A stretch of 40,392 nucleotides of DNA, from assembly GCF_004331455.1 (NCBI RefSeq), contig NZ_SJJR01000032.1:1-40392 (forward strand), written 5' to 3'. The notes beneath the pieces are model-generated. The model ran no database searches. It was not told the origin of the DNA and was given only the letters and a program-made list of their open reading frames with translations. The position numbers and the translations under genes are program-made. Position 1 is the first letter of the stretch, and each line of letters begins with the position of its first letter. Shown here piece after piece: positions 24,465 through 33,441 of this stretch. This DNA is from Micromonospora zingiberis. GTDB taxonomy: Bacteria > Actinomycetota > Actinomycetes > Mycobacteriales > Micromonosporaceae.

Positions 24465-24471
24465 ATCGGGT

Positions 24472-27400
24472 TCAGCGCTGCGCTGGGCGAAGGCGCAGGG
24501 TGACGACCTGGAACGGTCCCAGAGCGAGATCCACCCCATTGCCCTCGACCGAGACGGGGGCGAGCGCGCCGATCTCGGCGTTGTCCCGTTCGAGCAGGTC
24601 ACAGACCCGCACCTCGGCGAGATCGAACGACGCGGTGAGGCGGGTGCGGGCACGGCCGCCGAGCGCCTCGTAGAGCCGGACGACCACGTCGCCGGATCGG
24701 TCGTCGGCCAGCTTCACGGCCTCCACCACCACGGCGGGGTCGGTCACCTCGATCAGCGGAGCGACCGGTCGGGCGCCCAGGTGTCGGCGGATCGGCAGGT
24801 TCGCCCGGTAGCCCTCGCGTACCGCGTCGACGATCTCTGCGCCGCAGACCAGCGCGTACCCGAATCGGTGCGAGCCCTGGTCGGTGTTCGGGTCGGGGTA
24901 GCGGGGACCGCGCAGCAGGGAGAGCCGTACCGTGGTCGGCTGCGCCCCCAACGTGTCACCGGGTGGTTGGCGGGTCACGTCGTGGCCGTACGTGCCGTCG
25001 TTGACCAGTGCCACGCCGTATCCGGGCTCGCCGACGTGCAGCCACCGGTGGGCGCAGATCTCGAATCTGGCCGCGTCCCATGATGTGTTCGTGTGGGTTG
25101 GTCGCTGCACGTGGCCGAACTGGATTTCCGCGCTGGACTGCGCGGCCTGGACGTCGATCGGGAAGGCGACCTTGAGCAGAGTGTCCCGTTCGTGCCAGTC
25201 CACCTCGGTGGTGAACCGCAGCACGCGTTCGCCGGCCGCGAGCGACACGGTCTGGACGTACGCGGAGTTGCCGTCGTCGCGGGTCACCCGGACCCGGGCC
25301 TGTCGGGGGTCGTCCGCCTCGACCACGATCTTGGTGACCTCGGTCAGGTCGCGGCGCCGGTGGCGATAGAAGTCCTCGATGTCCCACGCGTCGAACTTGT
25401 TGGGCGTGTCCGGGTGCAGTTGCAGGACGTTGGCGGCGGTGCCGGGCCGAAGCACGTCGCGGTCGGCGACCAGGTCGCGGATCGCGGACACCGTCCCGTC
25501 GGGGCCGAGTTGCACCCGGAGCAGGCCGTTCTCCAGCACGGTGCCATCGGCTGCGGACCGTACCGACACCTGCGGGGCGTCGCTGTCGGGGCCCGCGCAG
25601 ACCCCGAGCGCCGGTACGCCGGCCCACTCGTGTGGTGCGGCGTTCGCGGTCAACGGCGTCGACCCGGGGCCGGTCAGCGCGGTCAGCGCCGAGTCGATCA
25701 ACCCTTCCAGCCGGTCCGCCAGCCTCGCGTACGTCTGCCGCGCCTCGCGGTGCACCCAGGCGATCGAACTGCCGGGCAGGATGTCGTGGAACTGGAGCAG
25801 CAGCGTCTCCTGCCAGATGGCGTCGAGTTCGGCGTACGGATAGGAATGGCCGGCCCGCAGCGCCGCGACGGTCGACCACAACTCGGCCTCCCGTAGCAGG
25901 TGCTCGGTGCGCCGGTTGCCGCGTTTCATCGCCGACTGGCTGGTGTACGTGCCCCGGTGGTGTTCGAGGTACATCTCGCCGCTCCACACCGGGGCGTCCG
26001 GGTATTCCCGCTGCGCCTCGGCGAAGAACTCGGCAGGGGGGCGGATGACGACCCTGGGCGAACCTTCGAGGTCGGCCACGCGCCGGGCCGTTTCGAGCAT
26101 CTCCCTGGTCGGGCCGCCCCCGCCGTTGCCGTAGCCGAACGGCAGCAGCGACACGGTGGACCGCCCGTGCTCGGCGAAGTTGCGCACCCCGTACGCCAGA
26201 TCCTTCCCGGACAGCTCTGAGCTGTAGGTCTCGGCGGGTGGGAAGTGGGTGAAGACCCGGCTCCCGTCGATGCCCTCCCACCAGAAGGTGTGGTGCGGGA
26301 AGCGGTTGGTCTGGTTCCACGACATCTTCTGGCTGAGGAACCAGCGGAACCCGGCCAACCGGGCGAGTTGAGGCAGCGCCGCCGAGTAGCCGAACGAGTC
26401 GGGGAGCCAGACCTCCCGGGGCTCGATGCCGAACTCGGCGGCGAAGAACCGCTTGCCCTGGGTGAACTGGCGCACCATCGCCTCGCCGCCCGGCATGTTG
26501 GTGTCGGACTCCACCCACATGCCGCCGACCGGGAGGAACTGTCCGGTGGCCACCTTCTCCGCGACGCGGCGGTACACCTTCGGATGGTGCTCCTTCAGCC
26601 ATGCGTACTGCTGGGCGGAGGAGCAGGCGAAGACCAGTTCCGGGTACTCGTCGGCGAGCGCCACGACGTTGGAGAAGGTCCGAGAGCCTTTGCGGATGGT
26701 CTCGCGTACCGGCCAGAGCCAGGCCGAGTCGATGTGGGCGTGCCCGACAGCGGTGATCCGGTGGGCGCTGGGCACGGCGGGCGAGGCCAGTACGCCGGCC
26801 ACGCAGGCGCGGGCGGCGGCGGCCCCGCCGGAGACGTCGGCGACGGCGAGTCCGTCGAGCATCAGTTCCAGGGCTCGGCGGATCTCGTGGTGCCGGGGGT
26901 CCGTGTCGGGCAGTTCCAGCGCCAGCTGGTGCAACACCTGTACGTCCAGGACGAGCGCGTGCACCTGCTCGTCCAGCACCGCGAGTTCCGCCCGGTCCAG
27001 CCGATAGAGCGGGCGGTCGGGCAGCGTCTCAGGGTCGCCGAGCGGGGAGACGGTGCCGTCGAACCGGGGGTTGGCGGCCGCCTCGACGTACACCTCGACC
27101 CGCTCGCCACCGGCGGCGGGCCGGGCGATCGGCACGTACGCCGTCCGTGGCTCGATGCCCTTGATCGGCGTGCCGTCGGCCGTGTACGCGAGGCCCTCGG
27201 AGCGGAATCCCGGCCCGGCCCGCTCGAAGCCGAGATCGACGAGGAGTTCGACCCGACCGCCGCGCATCCGCGCCGGCACCTCTGCGGTGAACCGGAACCA
27301 CGTGGTGCTCCAGGCCCGCCCCCATGGTTGGCCCACCGCGAAGGGCCGGTACGCCATCGCGAGCCCCTCGCTCGCCGGCACCGGCTCGCCGGGCACGTGC

Positions 27401-27507
27401 GCCGCCTCGACACGTACGGGTTCGGCGTCGCGGTACAGCGCCGGGATGAGCCGTTCGTGGAGCGCGCGTTCGATCCGTTCGGTCAGGCTGGACAACGACC
27501 GGTGCAT
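24472..27507 (-). CDS. Alpha-mannosidase, GH38
   Basis: The 1011-residue enzyme has an N-terminal beta domain (about 1-250), the GH38 catalytic domain with GHAHIDSAWLWP (Asp260 of the metal site) and WLPDSFGYSAALPQL (nucleophile Asp370), and the long C-terminal beta-sandwich domains. The length fits bacterial class II mannosidases. It should cleave alpha-mannosidic bonds, probably in the cytoplasm since no signal peptide is seen. ATG 27507 with GGAG six bases upstream is preferred to the more upstream in-frame start, which would add a Pro-rich leader. No mannose transporter or regulator gene is adjacent. A palindrome in its promoter region (27581-27597) may be the operator. Confidence 0.93.
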   Translation of the reverse strand: MHRSLSSLTERIERALHERLIPALYRDAEPVRVEAAHVPGEPVPASEGLAMAYRPFAVGQPWGRAWSTTWFRFTAEVPARMRGGRVELLVDLGFERAGPGFRSEGLAYTADGTPIKGIEPRTAYVPIARPAAGGERVEVYVEAAANPRFDGTVSPLGDPETLPDRPLYRLDRAELAVLDEQVHALVLDVQVLHQLALELPDTDPRHHEIRRALELMLDGLAVADVSGGAAAARACVAGVLASPAVPSAHRITAVGHAHIDSAWLWPVRETIRKGSRTFSNVVALADEYPELVFACSSAQQYAWLKEHHPKVYRRVAEKVATGQFLPVGGMWVESDTNMPGGEAMVRQFTQGKRFFAAEFGIEPREVWLPDSFGYSAALPQLARLAGFRWFLSQKMSWNQTNRFPHHTFWWEGIDGSRVFTHFPPAETYSSELSGKDLAYGVRNFAEHGRSTVSLLPFGYGNGGGGPTREMLETARRVADLEGSPRVVIRPPAEFFAEAQREYPDAPVWSGEMYLEHHRGTYTSQSAMKRGNRRTEHLLREAELWSTVAALRAGHSYPYAELDAIWQETLLLQFHDILPGSSIAWVHREARQTYARLADRLEGLIDSALTALTGPGSTPLTANAAPHEWAGVPALGVCAGPDSDAPQVSVRSAADGTVLENGLLRVQLGPDGTVSAIRDLVADRDVLRPGTAANVLQLHPDTPNKFDAWDIEDFYRHRRRDLTEVTKIVVEADDPRQARVRVTRDDGNSAYVQTVSLAAGERVLRFTTEVDWHERDTLLKVAFPIDVQAAQSSAEIQFGHVQRPTHTNTSWDAARFEICAHRWLHVGEPGYGVALVNDGTYGHDVTRQPPGDTLGAQPTTVRLSLLRGPRYPDPNTDQGSHRFGYALVCGAEIVDAVREGYRANLPIRRHLGARPVAPLIEVTDPAVVVEAVKLADDRSGDVVVRLYEALGGRARTRLTASFDLAEVRVCDLLERDNAEIGALAPVSVEGNGVDLALGPFQVVTLRLRPAQR

Positions 27508-27580
27508 CCGGAACTCCGGGGGGTGGGGATTCGGTGGGGGTGGGAGCGCCACCATATCCGCGCGTCACGCTACGTTGCCA

Positions 27581-27597
27581 TTCCGAGGCGCTCGGAA
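27581..27597. promoter_or_regulatory. Candidate operator of the alpha-mannosidase gene
   Basis: TTCCGAG-GCG-CTCGGAA is a perfect 17-base dyad. It lies just upstream of the possible -10 at 27567-27572 on the minus strand, in the position between -35 and -10 where repressors often bind. Confidence 0.4.
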
Positions 27598-27804
27598 ATG
27601 GATTTCCTGCCGCGTCGCTCGCCGATCCGGTGGCCTTTGCGGCCCGTATTTCTGGTATCAGTCCCAGCGGGCGATTCCCCGCGTAATCGCTCTCGGCGGA
27701 AACGGATTCGAGTCGCAGTCGCAGCAATGCCGGTACGAACGTGCAGGCGTCGGCGTCGACCAGCCCGCGCGGCGCCGCGGAGGCTGCGGCCCCGGCGCAG
27801 CGGC

Positions 27805-27810
27805 TAGCCT
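27805..27810 (+). promoter_or_regulatory. -10 box, leaderless start of the YdeI-like gene
   Basis: TAGCCT ends six bases before ATG 27817; there is no ribosome binding site. Confidence 0.55.
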
Positions 27811-27816
27811 ACGCTC

Positions 27817-28422
27817 ATGGCGAGCACCGAACTGGACGAGTTGATCGTTGCCGACGCCGAGGCGCTGCGCGGGTGGATGTCGGCCAACCACGCCACGTCG
27901 CCCGGCGTCTGGCTCGCCCTGACCAAGAAGGGCGGCACAGTCACCACGCTGACCTGGCAGCAGGCGGTCGACGAGGCCCTCTGCTTCGGCTGGATCGACG
28001 GGCAGGCCCGTAAACGGGATCTGGAGAGCTCCTGGATCCGGTTCACCCCGCGCCGGCCCCGCAGTTCCTGGTCACAACGCAACGTCGCCCACGTGGCCCG
28101 GCTGGAGGAGCAGGGGCGGATGCTGCCCGCGGGTCGTGCCGCGGTGGAAGCCGCGAAGGCGGACGGGCGGTGGGACGCCGCCTACGCCCCGCCGTCGGAA
28201 GCCGAGGTGCCGGCCGACCTGCTCGCCGCCATCGCCGCCGACCCCGCCGCCCAGGCCATGTTCGACGTCCTCACCAAAACCAACCGGTTCGCGCTCATCC
28301 ACCGCATCAATGCCGTCAAACGGGCGCAGACCCGCGAGCGGAAGATCGGCGAGTTCGTGGCCATGCTGGCCCGTCAGGAGACGGTCTACCCGCAGAAGGC
28401 CAAGCCGACGAACTCCTCGTAA
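27817..28422 (+). CDS. YdeI/OmpD-associated-family protein
   Basis: The 201-residue protein has the family pattern: SPGVWLALTKKG, LCFGWIDGQARKRD, the WIRFTPRRPRSSWSQRN stretch and a C-terminal helical part with AMFDVLTKTNRFALIHRI. YdeI-like proteins are small cytoplasmic proteins linked in some species to stress or bacteriocin tolerance; the biochemical activity is unknown. Length is normal. Confidence 0.9.
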   Translation: MASTELDELIVADAEALRGWMSANHATSPGVWLALTKKGGTVTTLTWQQAVDEALCFGWIDGQARKRDLESSWIRFTPRRPRSSWSQRNVAHVARLEEQGRMLPAGRAAVEAAKADGRWDAAYAPPSEAEVPADLLAAIAADPAAQAMFDVLTKTNRFALIHRINAVKRAQTRERKIGEFVAMLARQETVYPQKAKPTNSS

Positions 28423-28453
28423 TCCGCCCCCACGGCCTCGCCGGGGATGCCCA

Positions 28454-28459
28454 TAAAAT
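28454..28459 (+). promoter_or_regulatory. -10 box that decides the MctB-like start
   Basis: TAAAAT ends exactly six bases before GTG 28466, so the second of two nearby GTG codons is the likely leaderless start. Confidence 0.55.
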
Positions 28460-28465
28460 GTGACG

Positions 28466-29371
28466 GTGATCAACTTTCGCTATCACATCGTCTCGCTCGC
28501 TGCGGTGTTCGTCGCCTTGGCGGTCGGTGCGGTATTCGGCACCGCCGCAGCAAACGGCGTTGCTACCGACGTCCTCAGCGACTCGATCAGTGCGGCCCAC
28601 AAGACGAACGATCAGCTTCGTCAGACGACCGAGGACCTGCAGGTGGAGGCGAGCCGCAAGGACGACTACATCAACGACACGGCACCCGCCGTGCTCGGCG
28701 GGACGCTGGACAACCGCCGGATCGTGGTGCTGACGACGCCGTCCGGACGCGACCACGCCCAGGGCGTGATCGACAAGCTCCGGGTGGCCGGCGCCGCGGT
28801 AACCGGACCCGTCGACGTCCGGGAGGCGTTCTTCGACCCGAGGAACAACCTGGGTCTGCTTGAGCTGGCCCGGGGCAGTGCCGCGTCGAGCGCTCTCCCG
28901 GGTAACAGCAATGGCGCCGAGACCGCCAGCGCACTGCTCGCCGCGGTGCTGCTCGCAGCGCCGTCCGACGTCGACGCCTCGGCGGTGGTTTCCGCCTACG
29001 CCAGGGCCGGATACCTCACCGCACCTGAGCGACTCGACGGTCCCGCGGACGGGGCGGTCCTGGTGACCGGGGCGCCCTACGTGACTCAAGAGCCGACGAA
29101 GCGAAACGCCGCGATCGTGACCATGGCCGCGCAGTTCGCCATGGTCGGTTCCACCGTGGTGGCCGGCACCGGTGCCGGTGACGGCAGCGCGCTGGGGACG
29201 GTGCGCGGGGACGAGGCACTCACCGCGAGGATCTCGACGACCGACGGGGTGGCCGGCGCACAAGGTCAGGTGGTGACCGCGCTCGCGCTGGTCGAGCGGA
29301 TCACCGCCAATCGAGGAGGTCATTACGGCACGGCCGACGGCGCCGACGCACTGACGCCACGGCGGCCGTGA
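28466..29371 (+). CDS. MctB-like copper-transporter-family protein
   Basis: The 301-residue protein has one N-terminal membrane segment (FRYHIVSLAAVFVALAVGAVFG), a coiled-coil-like stretch (about 40-65) and a long extracytoplasmic domain. This matches MctB of mycobacteria, an outer-envelope protein linked to keeping intracellular copper low, whose N-terminus has the same HxVSLAAVF pattern. The exact mechanism in non-mycobacteria is unknown. Starting at GTG 28466 gives the family-like N-terminus MINFRYH; GTG 28460 would add two residues. No copper regulator is adjacent. Confidence 0.85.
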   Translation: MINFRYHIVSLAAVFVALAVGAVFGTAAANGVATDVLSDSISAAHKTNDQLRQTTEDLQVEASRKDDYINDTAPAVLGGTLDNRRIVVLTTPSGRDHAQGVIDKLRVAGAAVTGPVDVREAFFDPRNNLGLLELARGSAASSALPGNSNGAETASALLAAVLLAAPSDVDASAVVSAYARAGYLTAPERLDGPADGAVLVTGAPYVTQEPTKRNAAIVTMAAQFAMVGSTVVAGTGAGDGSALGTVRGDEALTARISTTDGVAGAQGQVVTALALVERITANRGGHYGTADGADALTPRRP

Positions 29372-29509
29372 CACCGGGGCCGGACCGGTGCGGGGCCAGG
29401 TTGGTCGGCATCGCCACCAGGTGCGGTAAAGCGCCGGTCAGCCCCGAGTTTCAGCTACGGCAACCGCCGGTCGCAGTGGCGGCAACCTTCATGTCGCAGG
29501 GTCGCTGCC

Positions 29510-30691
29510 GTGACGTACACATTGAACGCCGCCATGACGGTGGGCGCCGTCGTCGCCGCGCTGCTCGCCCCGCCCCACGCCGGCGCCGCCCCCACACCGC
29601 ACGCGGTCGTGACCACCGACAACGAAACCCCGGTCCTGTACGACGACGAGGCTGGTGGGAACGCCTCCGGTGACGACCCGGCGATCTGGGTCCACCCGGC
29701 GGACTCCCGACAGTCGATCGTGATCGTGACCGCCAAGGAGGGCGGTCTCCGCGTCTACGACATGGGCTCGCGCTTCGTCATCGACCCGGCCGGCGCGGCG
29801 GCGCGGATCCCGCTGACCGAGGTCACCGCAGCGGACCAGAGGTTCCTGTTCAACCCCGACCGGCCGGCCGTCGACGAGGAGCACACGGCCTACGGCCTCG
29901 CCGTCTGGCAGCCGCGGCCCGGCGAGACGTACGCCGTCGTCACCCAGGAGGGCGCGACGACGATCGCCACCGTGCGCATCGTCGAGGTCGGCGGCAAGCT
30001 CGGCTACACGAACGTCCAGCAGCTCGCCATGCCGAGCAGCTTCCGGCTGCCCGACGGGACGACCTGGGTGCCCTGCGCGGAGCCCGGCGTGTTGCCGCAG
30101 CTCGAAGGAGTCGCCGTGGACCAGGCATCGGGCGTGCTCTACGCCGCGCAGGAGGACGTCGGCCTGTGGCGGCTACCGCTACCGCTCGGACCGCGCAGCC
30201 GGCCGACGCTCATCGACCGGGTCACGGACTTCGGTGTCCACGATGTCTACGACAGCGAGACCGAGGAATGCCAGCCGGTCGATCCGAATGCCAAGGGCTA
30301 CGGCGGAAACCTGCTCACGGCCGATGTCGAAGGCGTCGACATCTACTACGGGCGTGGCGCGACCGGGTATGTGCTCGTGTCGAGCCAGGGCGACGACAGT
30401 TTCGCCGTCTACGAGCGTCAGGGCGCGAACCGGGCGCGGGGGAGCTTCCGGATCAAGGGCGTCGGCGGCGCCGACGACATCAACGGCTCCGACGGGCTCG
30501 CCGTGACCAACCGTCCCGTCGGTGACTACCGGCAGGGCCTGCTCGTCACGCACGACGAACCCGAAACCGGGCCCGACGTGGACGACGAGCGCGACGCCAC
30601 GAACTTCTCCTACGTCTCCTGGGGCGACATCGCCGACGCCATGTCCCTGACCGTGGACACCCGTGCCGGCAACGACCCGCGTTTGCGCTGA
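29510..30691 (+). CDS. Secreted beta-propeller phytase, apparently with an internal deletion
   Basis: The 393-residue protein shows the start of a BPP phytase (GDDPAIWVHPADS, VTAKEGGLRVYD), then LTEVTAADQRFLFNPDR, AYGLAVWQP, a QLEGVAVD motif, ADVEGVDIYYG and GSDGLAVTNRPVG. Such enzymes are Ca-dependent phosphatases for inositol hexakisphosphate. Between VYDM (about residue 84) and IDPAGAAAR (about 91) I would expect a further 40 or so residues, including the NNVD-type and TDR-type segments of the first full blade; they are absent without loss of frame. The signal-like N-terminus (hydrophobic, APPHAGAA) lacks basic residues, so the true start may differ; ATG 29534 is an alternative. Activity is doubtful if the deletion is real. 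Confidence 0.85.
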   Translation: MTYTLNAAMTVGAVVAALLAPPHAGAAPTPHAVVTTDNETPVLYDDEAGGNASGDDPAIWVHPADSRQSIVIVTAKEGGLRVYDMGSRFVIDPAGAAARIPLTEVTAADQRFLFNPDRPAVDEEHTAYGLAVWQPRPGETYAVVTQEGATTIATVRIVEVGGKLGYTNVQQLAMPSSFRLPDGTTWVPCAEPGVLPQLEGVAVDQASGVLYAAQEDVGLWRLPLPLGPRSRPTLIDRVTDFGVHDVYDSETEECQPVDPNAKGYGGNLLTADVEGVDIYYGRGATGYVLVSSQGDDSFAVYERQGANRARGSFRIKGVGGADDINGSDGLAVTNRPVGDYRQGLLVTHDEPETGPDVDDERDATNFSYVSWGDIADAMSLTVDTRAGNDPRLR

Positions 30692-30705
30692 CCCGCCCGA
30701 TCCCC

Positions 30706-30744
30706 GTGACCGGCCTGCTCACACACGATGAGCGGGCCGGTCAC
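30706..30744 (+). terminator. Terminator after the phytase gene
   Basis: A 16-bp stem beginning GTGACCGGCC, with one G-T wobble, closes over the seven-base loop CACACGA. It lies between the converging phytase and DUF6584-like genes. Confidence 0.88.
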
Positions 30745-30800
30745 CGGTGCGTTGTCGGGCGTGCGCGGCCGTGGCGAGGGCGAGGACCAGAGCGAGCTGC

Positions 30801-31307
30801 CTAGCGCACCCACCGGATCACGGTGATCAGCCCGACCACCGCCAACGCGGCGATGCTCAGTCCGATTGCCGCTGCCAGCAGACAGGGAAAACCATTGCGC
30901 CAGAAGCCGGAGATCTCGGGTCGAGGTCCGGCGTCGGTCCACGCCACCCGGGCGGGGCCTTCCTGGCCGGCCCGTTCGATCAGCCGGGTCAGCCGATCTT
31001 TCGCCGCCGGCCCGAGGTTGTCGGCCGTGTCAGCTTTGACTTCGAGCATCAGCAGACGGGCCCAGGCCGCAGGGCGCGCCCGCTCGAATGCGGCGATCTC
31101 CTCCGGGGCGGCGTCCTCGGTGAGAAAGCCCCACCGCCCGGCCTCCACCATGTTGCCCACCTGCCGATACAGCGCCGCGCGCCGCGCACGTAGGTCCAGG
31201 TCGTCGGGGTAGGCGGCAGTCAGGCTTGCCAAGCGCTGCATCGCCGGGTGGTAGTGCCCGCGTCGCAGATCGGCCGCTACCTTCGCCAGCACCTGTTCCT
31301 TCGCCAT
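30801..31307 (-). CDS. DUF6584-like protein with C-terminal membrane anchor
   Basis: The 168-residue protein starts with helical repeats resembling TPR units (LRRGHYHPAMQRLASLTAAYPDDLDLRARRAALYRQVGN...AGRWGFL), the pattern of DUF6584, and ends with one strongly hydrophobic segment (CLLAAAIGLSIAALAVVGLITVI). The function is unknown; a tail-anchored cytoplasmic adaptor is plausible. No ribosome binding site or -10 box stands out before the ATG. Confidence 0.7.
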   Translation of the reverse strand: MAKEQVLAKVAADLRRGHYHPAMQRLASLTAAYPDDLDLRARRAALYRQVGNMVEAGRWGFLTEDAAPEEIAAFERARPAAWARLLMLEVKADTADNLGPAAKDRLTRLIERAGQEGPARVAWTDAGPRPEISGFWRNGFPCLLAAAIGLSIAALAVVGLITVIRWVR

Positions 31308-31398
31308 GGCGATGATCGTCCACGGCCGGCGGCGGGGGAGACAGCGAATTCCGGAGCCCAGGCCGGGCGGGGACGTTGGCCGTCGATCCTTGTGGGCT

Positions 31399-32043
31399 TC
31401 AGTCCCGCAGGTACCCGGTCAGCCGGTCGGCGAGTTGCTGTGGGTGGCTGAACGCCACCGAGTGGCAACCGTCGATCTCATCCGGTACGACGCCGAGCCG
31501 GTCGGCGGCCACTCGGCGCTGGAAGTCCGCCAGGAAGAGTCGGTCCTCGCGGGCGATGAGCACCTTCGTCGGCACGTCCGGCCAGGCGTCCAGCGGCCAC
31601 GGCTCGTTCCACTCCGCGCTGACCTGCTCCCGGCTGTGCGCCGCCGCCGCCGCGACGATCTCGGCCGGCACCCCGGTGTAGAACTGCTGTTCCTCGGTGA
31701 GCCCCTCCGTGCCGCGGTAGCCGGTGTTGCCCCACCAGTCCCCGGGCCGCTCACCGGGCCTCGGGATCATCGGAGTGAGCAGCACGAGCAGCCGCACGGG
31801 CAGCTTGTCGGCGACCAGCGGCGCGGTGAACGCCCCGTACGACTGGCCGACCACCACAAGATCACTCCGGTCGCCGATCGCGTCGACCACCGTTTCACAG
31901 AACTCGGCGAACCCGGCCGAGCTGTCCCCGATCGGCAGCTCCGGCAGCACCACGTCGTGGCCCCGGCTGACCAGCTCAGGGGCCAGCAGATGCCAGTCCC
32001 AGGCGCTGCCCCCGCCGCCGTGGACCAGAACGAAAGTCGCCAT
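31399..32043 (-). CDS. Alpha/beta hydrolase
   Basis: The 214-residue protein has the alpha/beta hydrolase start FVLVHGGGGSAWDW, nucleophile Ser in VVGQSYGA, an acid in LIAREDRLF and His in IDGCHSVAFSHP. It resembles the esterase/hydrolase group often annotated as salicylate-esterase-like, but the substrate is unknown. ATG 32043 gives the family N-terminus; the open frame extends 49 codons further upstream without support. It is divergent from the YcxB-like gene. Confidence 0.88.
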   Translation of the reverse strand: MATFVLVHGGGGSAWDWHLLAPELVSRGHDVVLPELPIGDSSAGFAEFCETVVDAIGDRSDLVVVGQSYGAFTAPLVADKLPVRLLVLLTPMIPRPGERPGDWWGNTGYRGTEGLTEEQQFYTGVPAEIVAAAAAHSREQVSAEWNEPWPLDAWPDVPTKVLIAREDRLFLADFQRRVAADRLGVVPDEIDGCHSVAFSHPQQLADRLTGYLRD

Positions 32044-32172
32044 GCCTCGAAGCCTCACACAGGGGTACGACAGCAGCTTCCTTCGCCACCCCATCGTCGG
32101 CACCCTGCCCGTGGGGGCGCGATGCTGGTGCTCGCTGTCCCCGGCGGCGCAGCGCACGTCAGCGATGCCCAC

Positions 32173-32178
32173 TATCGT
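32173..32178 (+). promoter_or_regulatory. -10 box, leaderless start of the YcxB-like gene
   Basis: TATCGT ends six bases before GTG 32185. Confidence 0.45.
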
Positions 32179-32184
32179 TCTGGC

Positions 32185-32682
32185 GTGCACATCCGTTTCG
32201 ACGTCCCCGCCGATCCCGCCTATCCAGGCCGGGTGGCCGCTGCGCTCAGTAGTGATCGGCTGCGTAAGTACCGATATGTCGGCGTGGTGTTGGTGGCGGT
32301 CGGGGTGATCGGTTTCGCCGTCTCGCGGGGGTCCGCCTGGGGTGAGCTGGCCCTGTCGCTGTGGATGGCGATGGTCGTGGGTGGTCTGCTGGCGTTGCTG
32401 TACTGGCCGTGGGTGCGGTTGCGGGCCCGGCGCCGCTCCAGTGGCTACGCCGTGGACGGCAGCTACGACATCACCGAGGACAACATCATGATGCGCAGCG
32501 GCACGGAATCCGGCGGCATCGCCTGGGACGGGGTGGCCAAGGTGCGGGACACCCCTGAGTTCTGGATCGTGTACGTCGGCCGGATGCCGGCAACGGTTAT
32601 TCCGCGCCGGTTGATGTCCGCCGAGGACGCCGAGACGTTGCGCGTCTACCTGACCGAACGTGGGCTGCTTCAGTCTCGGTGA
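32185..32682 (+). CDS. YcxB-like membrane protein
   Basis: The 165-residue protein has two membrane segments (about 28-48 and 56-74, e.g. YVGVVLVAVGVIGFAV) and a C-terminal PH-like domain of the YcxB type (YDITEDNIMMRSGTESGGIAW...FWIVYVGRMPATVIPRRLM). The function is unknown. GTG 32185 is supported by the -10 box; the long upstream open frame overlaps the hydrolase gene and is a shadow. Confidence 0.85.
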   Translation: MHIRFDVPADPAYPGRVAAALSSDRLRKYRYVGVVLVAVGVIGFAVSRGSAWGELALSLWMAMVVGGLLALLYWPWVRLRARRRSSGYAVDGSYDITEDNIMMRSGTESGGIAWDGVAKVRDTPEFWIVYVGRMPATVIPRRLMSAEDAETLRVYLTERGLLQSR

Positions 32683-32709
32683 ACCCAGCCACCCCGGGGC
32701 GCCGCGGGA

Positions 32710-33429
32710 TCACACGAGGAGACCTCCGGTCGCCCGGATGTTCTGACCGGTGATCCACTGCGCGTCGGGGCTGGCAAGGAAGGCGACCACGGCCGCGATG
32801 TCGTCGGGCTGGCCGAGGCGTTGCAACGCGGTGAGGGCGGCGGTCTGGGCCAGGGCTTCCGGGGGATTGACGGCATGCAGCAGGTCGGTCTCGGTCGCGC
32901 CGGGCGAGACCGTGTTGACAGTGATGCCCCGGCCACCGAACTCCCGGGCGGCGACCGCCGTGAACTGTTCGAGCGCGGCCTTGCTGGCGCAATAGAGGGC
33001 GTGGCCGGGCGCCGGCACCACCGTGTTGAGGGTGGAGATGTTGATGATGCGGCCGTTGTCACGCAGTATCGGCGCTGCCTGGCGGATGGCCAGCACGGGA
33101 AATTTGGTGTTGACCGTCAATACGCGGTCGAACTCGTCCTCGGTGATGTCCGCGATCGGCGTTCGGGGATTGATGGCGGCGTTGTTGACGAGAATGTCCA
33201 AGCCGCTGCGAACCGGTTGGAACATCGCCGAGATGCTACTGACCTTTTCCTGGTCGGCGCGGACGGCGATGGTGCCGGTGAGTTCGCGGACGAGGTCGTC
33301 GGCTGCCGCCTGGTTGTCCTTGTAGGTGAACACGACAGTTGCGCCTTCATCGACGAGCCGATGCACGATAGCCCGGCCGATCCCCCGCGAACCGCCGGTC
33401 ACCAGCGCTGTCTTCCCGGTGAGCCTCAT
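32710..33429 (-). CDS. SDR-family oxidoreductase
   Basis: The 239-residue classical short-chain dehydrogenase has the cofactor motif TGGSRGIG, NNAA, catalytic Ser in ISTLN and YCASK, and the end GLLV. It is close to the FabG/3-oxoacyl reductase group, but the substrate is not predictable. TAGCGT six bases before the ATG indicates a leaderless mRNA. It converges on the YcxB-like gene with a 27-base gap. Confidence 0.93.
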   Translation of the reverse strand: MRLTGKTALVTGGSRGIGRAIVHRLVDEGATVVFTYKDNQAAADDLVRELTGTIAVRADQEKVSSISAMFQPVRSGLDILVNNAAINPRTPIADITEDEFDRVLTVNTKFPVLAIRQAAPILRDNGRIINISTLNTVVPAPGHALYCASKAALEQFTAVAAREFGGRGITVNTVSPGATETDLLHAVNPPEALAQTAALTALQRLGQPDDIAAVVAFLASPDAQWITGQNIRATGGLLV

Positions 33430-33435
33430 GCTGGG

Positions 33436-33441
33436 ACGCTA
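33436..33441 (-). promoter_or_regulatory. -10 box, leaderless start of the SDR gene
   Basis: TAGCGT on the minus strand ends six bases before ATG 33429. Confidence 0.5.

Larger units (their letters stand above)
27508..27816. other. Divergent regulatory region, alpha-mannosidase / YdeI-like
   Basis: The 309 bases contain a G-rich tract (27518-27544), a TAGCGT on the minus strand (27567-27572) that could be the mannosidase -10, the palindrome at 27581-27597, and the TAGCCT box of the rightward gene. No further gene is seen. Confidence 0.55.

Noticed and set aside
29372..29509. PHO box upstream of the phytase gene
   Set aside because: I looked for the GTTCACC-type direct repeats of actinobacterial PHO boxes and saw none.
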